A DNA stretch of 64,000 nucleotides, from NCBI RefSeq assembly GCF_001078055.1, contig NZ_CP010777.1, positions 3,873,001 through 3,937,000 of the forward strand, in the 5' to 3' direction. Positions 41,863 to 49,003 of this stretch are shown piece after piece (the stretch's first letter is position 1; the number at the start of each line of letters is the position of its first letter). The stretch is from Rufibacter radiotolerans (lineage in GTDB: Bacteria; Bacteroidota; Bacteroidia; Cytophagales; Hymenobacteraceae). A program made the translations under genes and the position numbers. The notes beneath the pieces are model-generated. The model was not told where the DNA came from. It searched no databases and saw only the letters and a program-made list of their open reading frames with translations.

Positions 41863-42390
41863 ATGAGTTACTCTTACCTGAAAGCCCTGCACATCATTTT
41901 CATTGTGACCTGGTTTGCCGGGCTCTTCTATATTGTGCGCCTGTTTGTGTACTACGCCGAGGCCGCCCAAAAACCCGAACCCGAGAAAAGCATTCTGCAG
42001 AAACAGTTTGCGCTTATGCAGCGGCGCCTGTGGTACGGCATCACGTGGCCCTCGGCCATTATCACTGTCATTTTAGGTTTGAGCCTATTGCGGTTTTACC
42101 TGCCTATTCCTGCGTGGCTCTGGATGAAACTGGGGTTTGTGGCCGGGTTGTTGGCCTACCAGTTTTACTGCCAGCGTATTTTCAGCCAACAGCAGCGCGG
42201 CGAGATACGGCAAAGCTCCACTGCCCTTCGGGTCTGGAATGAGGTGGCTACCCTCCTACTGGTAGCCATTGTATTTTTGGTGGTGCTTAAAAACGGCCTC
42301 AGCGCTACCTGGGGCGTACTGGGTTTCATAGCGCTCTCCGTGCTGCTCATGGCCGCCATTATGGTGTACAAAAGGCTCAGGAAAGATTAA
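41863..42390 (+). CDS. hemJ: protoporphyrinogen IX oxidase HemJ
   Basis: 175 residues with four hydrophobic helices. L-K-A-L-H-I-I-F-I-V-T-W-F-A-G-L-F-Y near the start is the HemJ/UPF0093 signature, with His12 and the later R-L-F-V-Y-Y-A-E-A. HemJ oxidises protoporphyrinogen IX to protoporphyrin IX in the inner membrane and is the usual enzyme for this step in this phylum. It lies between hemB and hemN. Confidence 0.88.
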   Translation: MSYSYLKALHIIFIVTWFAGLFYIVRLFVYYAEAAQKPEPEKSILQKQFALMQRRLWYGITWPSAIITVILGLSLLRFYLPIPAWLWMKLGFVAGLLAYQFYCQRIFSQQQRGEIRQSSTALRVWNEVATLLLVAIVFLVVLKNGLSATWGVLGFIALSVLLMAAIMVYKRLRKD

Positions 42391-42443
42391 TTTCCTCCTG
42401 GTGAAGCACGAGTCCTTTCGTGTGTGGTTTCCAGGCAGTCACG

Positions 42444-42471
42444 GTTGTTGATGAGAACACCAACAATGGCG
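42444..42471. repeat. AACACCAACAAC repeat, short copy
   Basis: GTTGTTGATGAGAACACC ... AACAATGGCG; shares the central AACACCAACAA with the copies at 14821 and 27329. Confidence 0.5.
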
Positions 42472-42502
42472 GTCAAGTAAGGAGAAGACCAGATAGGGGC
42501 AT

Positions 42503-42535
42503 AAAAAAGTGTCAGGTGTTGCACCACCTGACACT
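42503..42535 (-). terminator. possible hemN terminator
   Basis: AGTGTCAGGTG / CACCTGACACT with a TTTTTT run on the minus strand, about 170 bases past the hemN stop. Confidence 0.6.
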
Positions 42536-42658
42536 GCTGGATGACTAAGACAAAATCCTCGCCTTCCCTCTCACCATTACTAACAAACAAAATATCTTTT
42601 CGGCGGGCACCGATTCATTCCTCTGATTTCTTTTGGCCCAGGCACGGCCTGATGGTTT

Positions 42659-42698
42659 CTGTTTTAGGCCCGTTTTTCAGAAAAAGGCCTTAAAACGC
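42659..42698. repeat. palindromic repeat copy 19
   Basis: CTGTTTTAGGCCCGTTTTTC then GAAAAAGGCCTTAAAACGC. Ends 5 bases from the hemN stop codon. Confidence 0.85.
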
Positions 42699-42703
42699 AT
42701 TGA

Positions 42704-44101
42704 TTAAACTGCCTTACTAAACATCGGCTTGGCTGGGCCTTCTGCCGGGGTAGCCTTCAGGTAAAGGTCAAAAGCGGCACACACGGAGCGCAGGAACCGG
42801 CGACCGGTAGTAGTTAATTTCAGTTCATTTTGGCCCAGTTCAATCAGGCCATCGGCGGCCAGGTCTTGCAGGGCGGGCACTACTTTCTCCTCGATAAGGG
42901 CTAGGGCCGGGCTGTCTTGCCAGTTGGTCTGGCCGTTGCAGGCAATGTCCAGGATATGGCGGCGCATCTGTACGTCCAACTCGGTTAACAGGTAGCCTTT
43001 CATGACAGGCCACTCGCCCATTGCCAGCAGGGCGTAATATTCTTCCACCGTTTTCACGTTCTGCACATACCCGCGGTACAGGTCACTGATAGCCGATACG
43101 CCCAGGCCGACCATCAACTGGGTCTGGTTGGTGGTGTAGCCCATAAAGTTGCGGTGCAGGCGGCCTTCGCGCTGGGCCACGCACAGTTCCTCCTCAGGAA
43201 ACGCGAAGTGGTCCATGCCAACGTCTTCATAACCGGCTTCCAGCAGCATAGCTTGCCCTAGAGTATAGAGGGCCAGTTTCTCATCTTCCGCCGGAAGGTC
43301 TTCTTCTGAGTACGCCCGCTGCGATTTCTCTTTCCACGGCACGTGGGCGTAGCTGTAGTAGGCAATGCGATCTGGTTTCAAGGCGATGACCTGCCGGAAC
43401 GTCTCCGCAATGCTTTCCTGGGTCTGGAACGGCAGTCCGTAGATCAAGTCATAGTTCACGGAGGTGTAGCCTATCTCCCGGGCCAACTCAGTGGCCTGCA
43501 CAAGGTTCTTCAGGGGCTGAATACGGTTAATGGCTTTCTGCACTTTCTCTGAGAGGTCCTGCACGCCGTAGCTTACCCTTCTGAAACCAATGTCATACAG
43601 GGCCTGGAGGTGCTCAGCGGTAGTGTTGTTGGGGTGCCCTTCAAAGCTGAACTCATGCTGCGGGTGCACATCGGCGTTGGCCAGCAGCTTGGTCAGAAGA
43701 TGGGTCAGGTTCTCGGGGCTGAAGAAGGTGGGTGTTCCGCCGCCCAGGTGTATTTCCCGGATGACCGGTTTCTCTGAGAACAGGGCCAAGTATTTGTCCC
43801 ACTCCTGCAGAATGGCCTTGAGGTAAATGGGTTCTACACCGTGGTTTTTGGTGATGCGCTTGTTGCAACCGCAGTAGGTGCACAGGCTTTCGCAGAACGG
43901 CAGGTGCAGGTACAGGCTAATGCCCTCATCTTTGTTAGAAGCGGTAAACGTAGACAGCAGCGTTTCTTGCCAGGCCTGGGTAGCGGGCAAGGTATTGCCC
44001 CAAAAAGGCACGGTAGGGTAACTAGTGTACCGGGGCACCGGCACATTATATTTCCTGACTAAGTCTGAAGACGAAAGGGAAGAAGTACGTTGCAAATCCA
44101 T
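42704..44101 (-). CDS. hemN: oxygen-independent coproporphyrinogen III oxidase HemN
   Basis: 465 residues. Radical-SAM enzyme that decarboxylates coproporphyrinogen III without oxygen. The cluster cysteines are C70, C74, C77 (F-C-E-S-L-C-T-Y-C), and the HemN-specific Y-N-V-P-V-P-R-Y-T-S-Y-P-T-V at the start, plus H-L-G-G-G-T-P-T-F and G-V-Q-D, mark true HemN, not the HemW group. An FNR/CRP-type site lies upstream and a TACCTTTG -7 element only 5 bases before the ATG, suggesting a leaderless or near-leaderless transcript. Confidence 0.94.
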   Translation of the reverse strand: MDLQRTSSLSSSDLVRKYNVPVPRYTSYPTVPFWGNTLPATQAWQETLLSTFTASNKDEGISLYLHLPFCESLCTYCGCNKRITKNHGVEPIYLKAILQEWDKYLALFSEKPVIREIHLGGGTPTFFSPENLTHLLTKLLANADVHPQHEFSFEGHPNNTTAEHLQALYDIGFRRVSYGVQDLSEKVQKAINRIQPLKNLVQATELAREIGYTSVNYDLIYGLPFQTQESIAETFRQVIALKPDRIAYYSYAHVPWKEKSQRAYSEEDLPAEDEKLALYTLGQAMLLEAGYEDVGMDHFAFPEEELCVAQREGRLHRNFMGYTTNQTQLMVGLGVSAISDLYRGYVQNVKTVEEYYALLAMGEWPVMKGYLLTELDVQMRRHILDIACNGQTNWQDSPALALIEEKVVPALQDLAADGLIELGQNELKLTTTGRRFLRSVCAAFDLYLKATPAEGPAKPMFSKAV

Positions 44102-44105
44102 GACA

Positions 44106-44113
44106 CAAAGGTA
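44106..44113 (-). promoter_or_regulatory. possible -7 element of hemN
   Basis: TACCTTTG on the minus strand, exact to TAnnTTTG, 4 bases upstream of the hemN start codon; a transcript from here would be essentially leaderless. No good -33 element. Confidence 0.4.
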
Positions 44114-44159
44114 GGCGCCCGCCTCCCCTTCTGCACTGGAGCCCCGTCACCGAAAAGGG

Positions 44160-44171
44160 TGATCTTCATCA
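44160..44171. promoter_or_regulatory. FNR/CRP-family binding site upstream of hemN
   Basis: TGAT-CTTC-ATCA, the core of the TTGAT-N4-ATCAA consensus, 59 bases upstream of the hemN start. FNR-type regulators commonly activate hemN when oxygen is low. Confidence 0.5.
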
Positions 44172-44214
44172 CTTTACTCGTTTATGCTATGCTGAGTGAA
44201 TTAGAATTGAAGAG

Positions 44215-44251
44215 GTATTTTGGGGCTGTTTCCCAAAAAAAGGCAAGAAAC
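44215..44251. repeat. palindromic repeat copy 20
   Basis: GTATTTTGGGGCTGTTTCC then AAAAAAAGGCAAGAAAC; imperfect. Lies beside the RAYT hairpins. Confidence 0.6.
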
Positions 44252-44258
44252 CACTTCT

Positions 44259-44290
44259 CCCGCAAGTTTAGCGCCAGCGTAACTTGTGGG
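44259..44290. repeat. RAYT-flanking hairpin H1, 3' side
   Basis: CCCGCAAGTTTAGCG-CCA-GCGTAACTTGTGGG. The same hairpin recurs in inverted order at 44910-44940 on the other side of the transposase. Confidence 0.8.
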
Positions 44291-44300
44291 TAGCTAATTT

Positions 44301-44318
44301 GGAAGTTTATAAACTTCC
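44301..44318. repeat. RAYT-flanking hairpin H2, 3' side
   Basis: GGAAGTTTATAAACTTCC, a perfect 18-base palindrome just after the transposase stop codon. Confidence 0.85.
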
Positions 44319-44321
44319 TTC

Positions 44322-44870
44322 CTACTGCACTAACATTACCTCCACCAGCCCTTTCTGCCCGGCATAATCGCGGGCACTGCTATAGAGATAATGGTCCGGC
44401 TCCTCTACCCAACCTGCTTCTACCGGATTCTGGTGCAGATATTCCAGCCGCTGCTCCAGTAATAGATTAGTGCTTAATTCAATGGGGTGGTTGTGCTGTT
44501 GCCAGAATTGATACTTCGTATTGTTTGGGTTTTGGCTACCGGCCCGCTCAAACATCCAGAGCATCCAGGCCCGCCGGCTCTCGTGGATATTCCCTTCAAT
44601 AGCTTTGGTCAGTTCTTTGGAGGTATGCCGCTTCAGGTCCCGCAAGATATACTCTAGTTTTTCTCCGGTTGACCCGATGATGAGGTGCGCGTGGTTGGAC
44701 ATGAGGCACCAGGCATACACCTCCAGACCCTTGTGCTTGATGCAGTACTTCAGGCTTTCCACAAAGATGTCTTTGTATTCCCTTCTTGTAAACACATCAA
44801 TCCAGTTCACGGTGGCGAAGGAGACAAAGTACAGGTAATGCTGGTTTCTTACTTTGTAGCTGCGGCTCAT
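44322..44870 (-). CDS. REP-associated tyrosine transposase (RAYT)
   Basis: 182 residues, one Y1/HUH nuclease domain of the TnpA-REP type. The HUH motif is H60-A-H62 in M-S-N-H-A-H-L-I, and Y144 in E-Y-L-H-Q-N-P-V-E-A-G is the most likely catalytic tyrosine; Y-S-S-A-R-D-Y follows as in other RAYTs. Such enzymes cut and join single-stranded DNA at REP hairpins and are thought to spread these repeats. Here the gene is embedded in hairpins: H1 and H2 on the 3' side, H2, H1, H2 on the 5' side, and palindrome copies 20 and 21 beyond. The sequence is intact, with a normal length. Confidence 0.92.
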   Translation of the reverse strand: MSRSYKVRNQHYLYFVSFATVNWIDVFTRREYKDIFVESLKYCIKHKGLEVYAWCLMSNHAHLIIGSTGEKLEYILRDLKRHTSKELTKAIEGNIHESRRAWMLWMFERAGSQNPNNTKYQFWQQHNHPIELSTNLLLEQRLEYLHQNPVEAGWVEEPDHYLYSSARDYAGQKGLVEVMLVQ

Positions 44871-44880
44871 AGGGGAAGAA

Positions 44881-44898
44881 GTAAGTTTATAAACTTAC
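44881..44898. repeat. RAYT-flanking hairpin H2, 5' side, inner
   Basis: GTAAGTTTATAAACTTAC, differing from the 3' copy in the outer pair of bases but still perfectly paired. Confidence 0.8.
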
Positions 44899-44909
44899 TG
44901 CACTAGATA

Positions 44910-44940
44910 CCCACAAGTTACGCTGTCGCTAAACTTGTGG
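44910..44940. repeat. RAYT-flanking hairpin H1, 5' side
   Basis: CCCACAAGTTACGC-TGT-CGCTAAACTTGTGG, the inverted relative of 44259-44290. Confidence 0.8.
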
Positions 44941-44950
44941 TGAATAAACG

Positions 44951-44970
44951 AGGAAGTTTATAAACTTCCT
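44951..44970. repeat. RAYT-flanking hairpin H2, 5' side, outer
   Basis: AGGAAGTTTATAAACTTCCT, identical in its central 18 bases to the 3' copy. Confidence 0.85.
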
Positions 44971-44989
44971 TTAAAACATAATTCTAGAA

Positions 44990-45028
44990 AAGGCAGAAGC
45001 CTCTCCTTTCGGAGAGGCTTCTGCCTTC
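44990..45028. terminator. hmgA terminator
   Basis: Perfect 17-base arms AAGGCAGAAGCCTCTCC and GGAGAGGCTTCTGCCTT with a TTTC loop; A-run upstream reads as T on the minus strand. Confidence 0.85.
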
Positions 45029-45033
45029 AAATC

Positions 45034-45071
45034 CATTTCCAGCCTGTTTTCCCAAAAACAGCCTCAAAACG
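45034..45071. repeat. palindromic repeat copy 21
   Basis: CATTTCCAGCCTGTTTTC then AAAAACAGCCTCAAAACG. Ends directly against the hmgA stop codon. Confidence 0.78.
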
Positions 45072-46271
45072 CTAATCCATCATATCGGCCGGTCTTGGCG
45101 CTCCTGGAGCTACGTCTGGGTTCCAGCTCATGGGGTAGTTCTGGTCCAGCAGTTCCAGGGCTTCTACCGTTAAATACAGCGGCTTAAAGGTGTCAATCAT
45201 GACGGCCAGTTCATGGGTTTCTTTCTTGCCTATGCTGGCTTCAACGGTGCCGGGGTGCGGGCCGTGCGGAAGGCCGCTGGGGTGAATGGTGAACGACGCG
45301 ATGTCAATGCCCTTTCTGCTCATGAAGTTACCGGCCACATAGTACAGAATCTCGTCTGAGTCTACGTTGGAGTGGTTGTAGGGCGCCGGGATGGCCTCAG
45401 GGTGGTAGTCAAACAGGCGGGGCACGAACGAGCAGACCACGAAGCCCTGCGTCTCAAAGGTTTGGTGCACGGGCGGTGGCTGATGAATGCGGCCGGTAAT
45501 GGGCTCAAAGTCATGGATGGAAAAGGCATAGGGGTAAAAATAGCCGTCCCAGCCTACCACGTCCAGCGGAGAGAAATCATAGTGGTACTGGTGCAGAAAG
45601 CCTTCCTTCTTGATCTGGACCAGGTAATCGCCGGAGGCGTCATCAATCATCAGTTCATGGGGCGGACGGATGTCGCGCTCACAGTAGGGCGAGTGCTCCA
45701 GCAACTGCCCGAAGTGGTTGCGGTAGCGGCGAACGGTTTCCACGGGGCTATAGCTTTCGGTGATGAGCAGGCGCACGGGGCCTTCGTTCCACTTCCATTG
45801 GTGGATGATGGTTCTGGGGATGACCACGTAATCGCCGGGCTCCACTTCCAGGCGTCCCATCTGGGAGAGCAACACCCCGGAGCCTTCATGGATGAACACA
45901 ATCTCATCGGCCAGGGCATTCTTATAGAAATAGGTCATCTCACGTTCCTGGGGCAGGCATATGGAGATGGTGCAGTCATTGTTCATGAGCACCGTCTTGC
46001 GGGCACTCAGATAATCCTGGCCCGTGCTCTCGCCTTTGAAGGGGCGCAGGTGGTAGGGCGCCAGGGGCACGTCTGACTTAACCGGACCGTAGGGCACCGG
46101 CTCCCCTATGCGCGTGATGCGGGTGGGCGGGTGGTTGTGGTAGAGCAACGAAGAGACGCCCGAGAAGCCGAGCGTGCCTACCAGTTGCTCATGGTACAGC
46201 GTGCCGTCTGGTTTCCGGAACTGCGTGTGCCGTTTGCGCGGGATGTTGCCTAACCTATGATAATATGCCAT
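45072..46271 (-). CDS. hmgA: homogentisate 1,2-dioxygenase
   Basis: 399 residues. Ring-cleaving iron enzyme of tyrosine and phenylalanine breakdown. Cupin-fold features include E-I-V-F-I-H-E-G-S-G-V-L and V-I-P-R-T-I-I-H-Q-W, and the C-terminal V-C-S-F-V-P-R-L-F-D-Y-H-P-E-A-I-P-A-P-Y-N-H-S-N is a clear HmgA signature containing iron ligands. Somewhat shorter than the eukaryotic form, as in other Bacteroidota. No other gene of the pathway (hpd, fah) is in the window. Strong terminator downstream. Confidence 0.9.
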   Translation of the reverse strand: MAYYHRLGNIPRKRHTQFRKPDGTLYHEQLVGTLGFSGVSSLLYHNHPPTRITRIGEPVPYGPVKSDVPLAPYHLRPFKGESTGQDYLSARKTVLMNNDCTISICLPQEREMTYFYKNALADEIVFIHEGSGVLLSQMGRLEVEPGDYVVIPRTIIHQWKWNEGPVRLLITESYSPVETVRRYRNHFGQLLEHSPYCERDIRPPHELMIDDASGDYLVQIKKEGFLHQYHYDFSPLDVVGWDGYFYPYAFSIHDFEPITGRIHQPPPVHQTFETQGFVVCSFVPRLFDYHPEAIPAPYNHSNVDSDEILYYVAGNFMSRKGIDIASFTIHPSGLPHGPHPGTVEASIGKKETHELAVMIDTFKPLYLTVEALELLDQNYPMSWNPDVAPGAPRPADMMD

Positions 46272-46356
46272 GTCTGTTCAATGAGGGTGGTTCCTGAAAT
46301 ACGTGGTCCATTGCTGGATTGGGTGAATAAGTTAGGAGTTCCTGCCCATAAACAAA

Positions 46357-46392
46357 AAAAGCGCCGCCGGAATAATTTCCGGCGGCGCTTTT
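46357..46392. terminator. terminator between the S41 protease gene and hmgA
   Basis: Perfect arms GCGCCGCCGGAA and TTCCGGCGGCGC with a TAAT loop, A-run before and T-run after. Confidence 0.9.
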
Positions 46393-46394
46393 GG

Positions 46395-48092
46395 TTACTT
46401 TTTGGCGGTGGTGGTCACTTTGCCAAGGCTTATCTGTTTGGCCTGTTCAAAAAGCCCCAGGGCCTTCTGGAAATCTGGGTCAATCTCGTTCAGGACCGGG
46501 TAGAAGCCTTCGGCCTCGTAGCGGCTGCGGGCAATGAACGCCTTGAGGTTATTCTGGATGGTTTTCTCTGACCGTTTCAGCTCTGCGTTGTCTATCTTGA
46601 TATCGGCGCGCTTGGCCTGCTTCAGGAGAGAGGCCATCATAGCATCTGTCACCTGGAACGTCTCCCTGAAATCTGTGAGCGTAGTGGTTTCCAGTTGCTT
46701 GCGGTGCTCCCTGAAATAGTTGAGGGCGTATTCGCGCAGTACGTTCTTGCGGTACAGCTCGGTCAGCAGCTCCGTGTTATCTGTGGTGTCACGGGGCACG
46801 AACACGTCTGGCATGATACCGCCGCCGCCGTACACTACCCGCCCGCGGCTGGTTTTGTATTTAAGCGAATCATTGAACTTGATACTGTCCTGGCTGAAGA
46901 ACTCGCCGTGCTTGTAGCGGTTGGCCATGTCCTGCTCATAGTCCTCAGTAGATTCTGGGTCATACGGTTTCTGGATGGAGCGCCCGCTGGGAGTGTAATA
47001 CCTGGAGATGGTGAGGCGCAGCTCAGAGCCGTCTGACAATGGGATAGGCACCTGCACCAGCCCTTTCCCGAAGGAACGGCGGCCCACGATCAGGGCGCGG
47101 TCATGGTCCTGCAAGGCGCCGGCCAGAATCTCAGACGCCGAGGCGCTGCCTTCATTGATCAGCACGATCAGGTCGCCGGTCTCAAAATCGCCCTTCATCT
47201 TGGCATAATAGTCGGCGTCATATTTAGAGCCTTTGCCGTCTGTATACACCAGTTTTTTGTTTCCGGCAATGAACTCATCGGCCATGCGGGTGGCGTGGTC
47301 CAGATACCCGCCGGGGTTATCACGAAGGTCCAGGATGAGGCGCTGCAGGCCTTGCTTTTTCAGGCCGGCCAGTTTGGTTTTGAACTCCTCATAGGTTCCG
47401 TTAGAGAAACGGCTTACTTTAATATAACCGGTCTGCTTGTCAATCATGTAAGCGGCATCTACAGAAACAGACGGAATCTTACGCCGGATCACGGAGAATT
47501 GCACCGGCTTGGTTTCATTGGGGCGCAACACGGAAAGGTTCACCTTAGAACCCCGCGGGCCTCTCAGTTTCTTGAAAACCACATCATTGGAAATGTTCAC
47601 CCCGGCAATGTTCTCACCGTTAACTTTAATGATCTTGTCTCCGGCCTGAATGCCCACCTGCTCAGACGGACCACCGCTCAGAGGGGCAATCACGTACAGG
47701 GTGTCTCTGAAGATGTTGAACTCCACGCCAATGCCATCAAAGTCGCTCTCTAAGTAAGAGCGCGCCATGGTCAGGTCTCTGGTAGGAATGTAAGAGGAGT
47801 GCGGGTCCAGTTTCTCCAGCATTTTGTTGATGGCGAACTCAGACAGGCGCTCGGTGTTCACGGTGTCTACGTACTCGCGGTCTATGTAACTCAGGATCTC
47901 CCTGAATTTAAGGTAGCCTCGGGCCGTGCCCTGCGGATTGTTGGTACTGGGTTGAAACAGGGTAGCCCCCAGTAGAATGCCCACTGCAACCGCCAGTCCT
48001 AAAAAAAACGGCAAACGCACCTGAAATAAAGAGTTCTTTATTTTCGGGTGATCAGTATTCTCGCTCATATTATTCATGTGGTCATGTTTCAA
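46395..48092 (-). CDS. S41 family C-terminal processing protease (CtpA/Prc-like)
   Basis: 565 residues; possible later starts at 48077 and 48068. One N-terminal membrane anchor (L-P-F-F-L-G-L-A-V-A-V-G-I-L-L-G-A), then a PDZ domain at about 115-200 (L-S-G-G-P-S-E-Q-V-G-I-Q-A-G-D-K-I-I-K-V) and the S41 catalytic domain with the Ser in E-G-S-A-S-A-S-E-I-L and the Lys in R-R-S-F-G-K-G-L-V-Q. It trims periplasmic proteins from their C-termini. Upstream on the same strand are two paralogous envelope proteins, which may be substrates or partners. Confidence 0.93.
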   Translation of the reverse strand: MKHDHMNNMSENTDHPKIKNSLFQVRLPFFLGLAVAVGILLGATLFQPSTNNPQGTARGYLKFREILSYIDREYVDTVNTERLSEFAINKMLEKLDPHSSYIPTRDLTMARSYLESDFDGIGVEFNIFRDTLYVIAPLSGGPSEQVGIQAGDKIIKVNGENIAGVNISNDVVFKKLRGPRGSKVNLSVLRPNETKPVQFSVIRRKIPSVSVDAAYMIDKQTGYIKVSRFSNGTYEEFKTKLAGLKKQGLQRLILDLRDNPGGYLDHATRMADEFIAGNKKLVYTDGKGSKYDADYYAKMKGDFETGDLIVLINEGSASASEILAGALQDHDRALIVGRRSFGKGLVQVPIPLSDGSELRLTISRYYTPSGRSIQKPYDPESTEDYEQDMANRYKHGEFFSQDSIKFNDSLKYKTSRGRVVYGGGGIMPDVFVPRDTTDNTELLTELYRKNVLREYALNYFREHRKQLETTTLTDFRETFQVTDAMMASLLKQAKRADIKIDNAELKRSEKTIQNNLKAFIARSRYEAEGFYPVLNEIDPDFQKALGLFEQAKQISLGKVTTTAKK

Positions 48093-48202
48093 TCTTTTCC
48101 CCTTCTTTAATGAATGCTTTTTTACCGTAGGCTAAAACAAACTCTGTAAAGAAGTCCTCTAATATAGTACAAATTTTTATTAATAATAGTTGCTTAAGTG
48201 CT

Positions 48203-48922
48203 TCAGCCTTTGCCGGATAGGCGCTGCGCCATTTTCTTAAGCTCGCGGGCATAAATCTGCCGGTAGCTGCCGTTGCGGGTGGTGGTATCTGCCGCAGACA
48301 GAATAGGCCGCGCCTGCACCCGTGTGGCGGTTACGCGGGCTACCTGGGCAATGCGGTCATCGTCCCAATACCCTTTTAAGGCGCGCAGGCATTTGTAGAT
48401 CAGTTCAGAATCTTCAGACTTGGCCTCTACCAGTTGCTCGGTGTAATACCCTATATTTTTCAGCACCGAGGTGTTGCTCATGTCCTGGTAATAATGCGGG
48501 AACAGCTCATGCCGCAGCATCTCATTGGCCGCCTGCTGTTGCAAAACAAACAGGTAGTCTTTCTGTGCGTTCTGCAAAAGCACACCTTTGATGTCAGCGT
48601 GTTTATCGGCCCAGTTGCTGCTTTCTGCATAGTCAGCCGATATACGGGCTATCTCTTCAAACGGATTGGGCGTCACCCCGGCCGGGGGTGTCAGGTTTTG
48701 GTACTTAGACCCTTTGGGATAAGTGATCTCATATTCCGGCTCTTTGGGTTTGGCCGCGGCTGCCTGTACCGAGTCTGGTTCAGACGCCGCCACAGATGTA
48801 GAATCTGAGTTGGTTTTCTCTTTTGTGGCCATGTCTCTAAGCATCTTCTCACAGGAAGATAGGCCCAGAACCATCATAAAAGCGCCTAGAAAAGCGGCCC
48901 CTCGGGGAAATGAAAATACCAT
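48203..48922 (-). CDS. lipoprotein, unknown; paralogue of the next gene
   Basis: 239 residues. Lipobox L-S-S-C (C24) and a Ser/Ala/Asp linker to about 70. From there the sequence parallels the neighbour at 49004-49789: E-I-T-Y-P-K-G-S-K-Y-Q-N-L-T-P-P, G-V-T-P-N-P-F, Q-Q-Q-A-A-N-E-M-L-R-H-E-L-F-P-H-Y-Y-Q-D and Y-R-Q-I-Y-A-R-E-L-K. Mostly helical, no catalytic motif seen. I do not recognise the family. A tandem duplication with different anchoring is evident. Confidence 0.7.
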   Translation of the reverse strand: MVFSFPRGAAFLGAFMMVLGLSSCEKMLRDMATKEKTNSDSTSVAASEPDSVQAAAAKPKEPEYEITYPKGSKYQNLTPPAGVTPNPFEEIARISADYAESSNWADKHADIKGVLLQNAQKDYLFVLQQQAANEMLRHELFPHYYQDMSNTSVLKNIGYYTEQLVEAKSEDSELIYKCLRALKGYWDDDRIAQVARVTATRVQARPILSAADTTTRNGSYRQIYARELKKMAQRLSGKG

Positions 48923-49003
48923 TTAAAGATTGTAATACGCTTGCTAAAGCAACGCGGGAGGAACAAAAAATTATATCTGTTGCGCCTAAAGTAATACTTT
49001 AAC

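Larger units (their letters stand above)
42391..42703. other. spacer between hemJ and hemN 3' ends
   Basis: Holds a short AACACCAACAA relative (42444-42471), a hairpin terminator (42503-42535) and palindrome copy 19. No gene. Confidence 0.5.
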
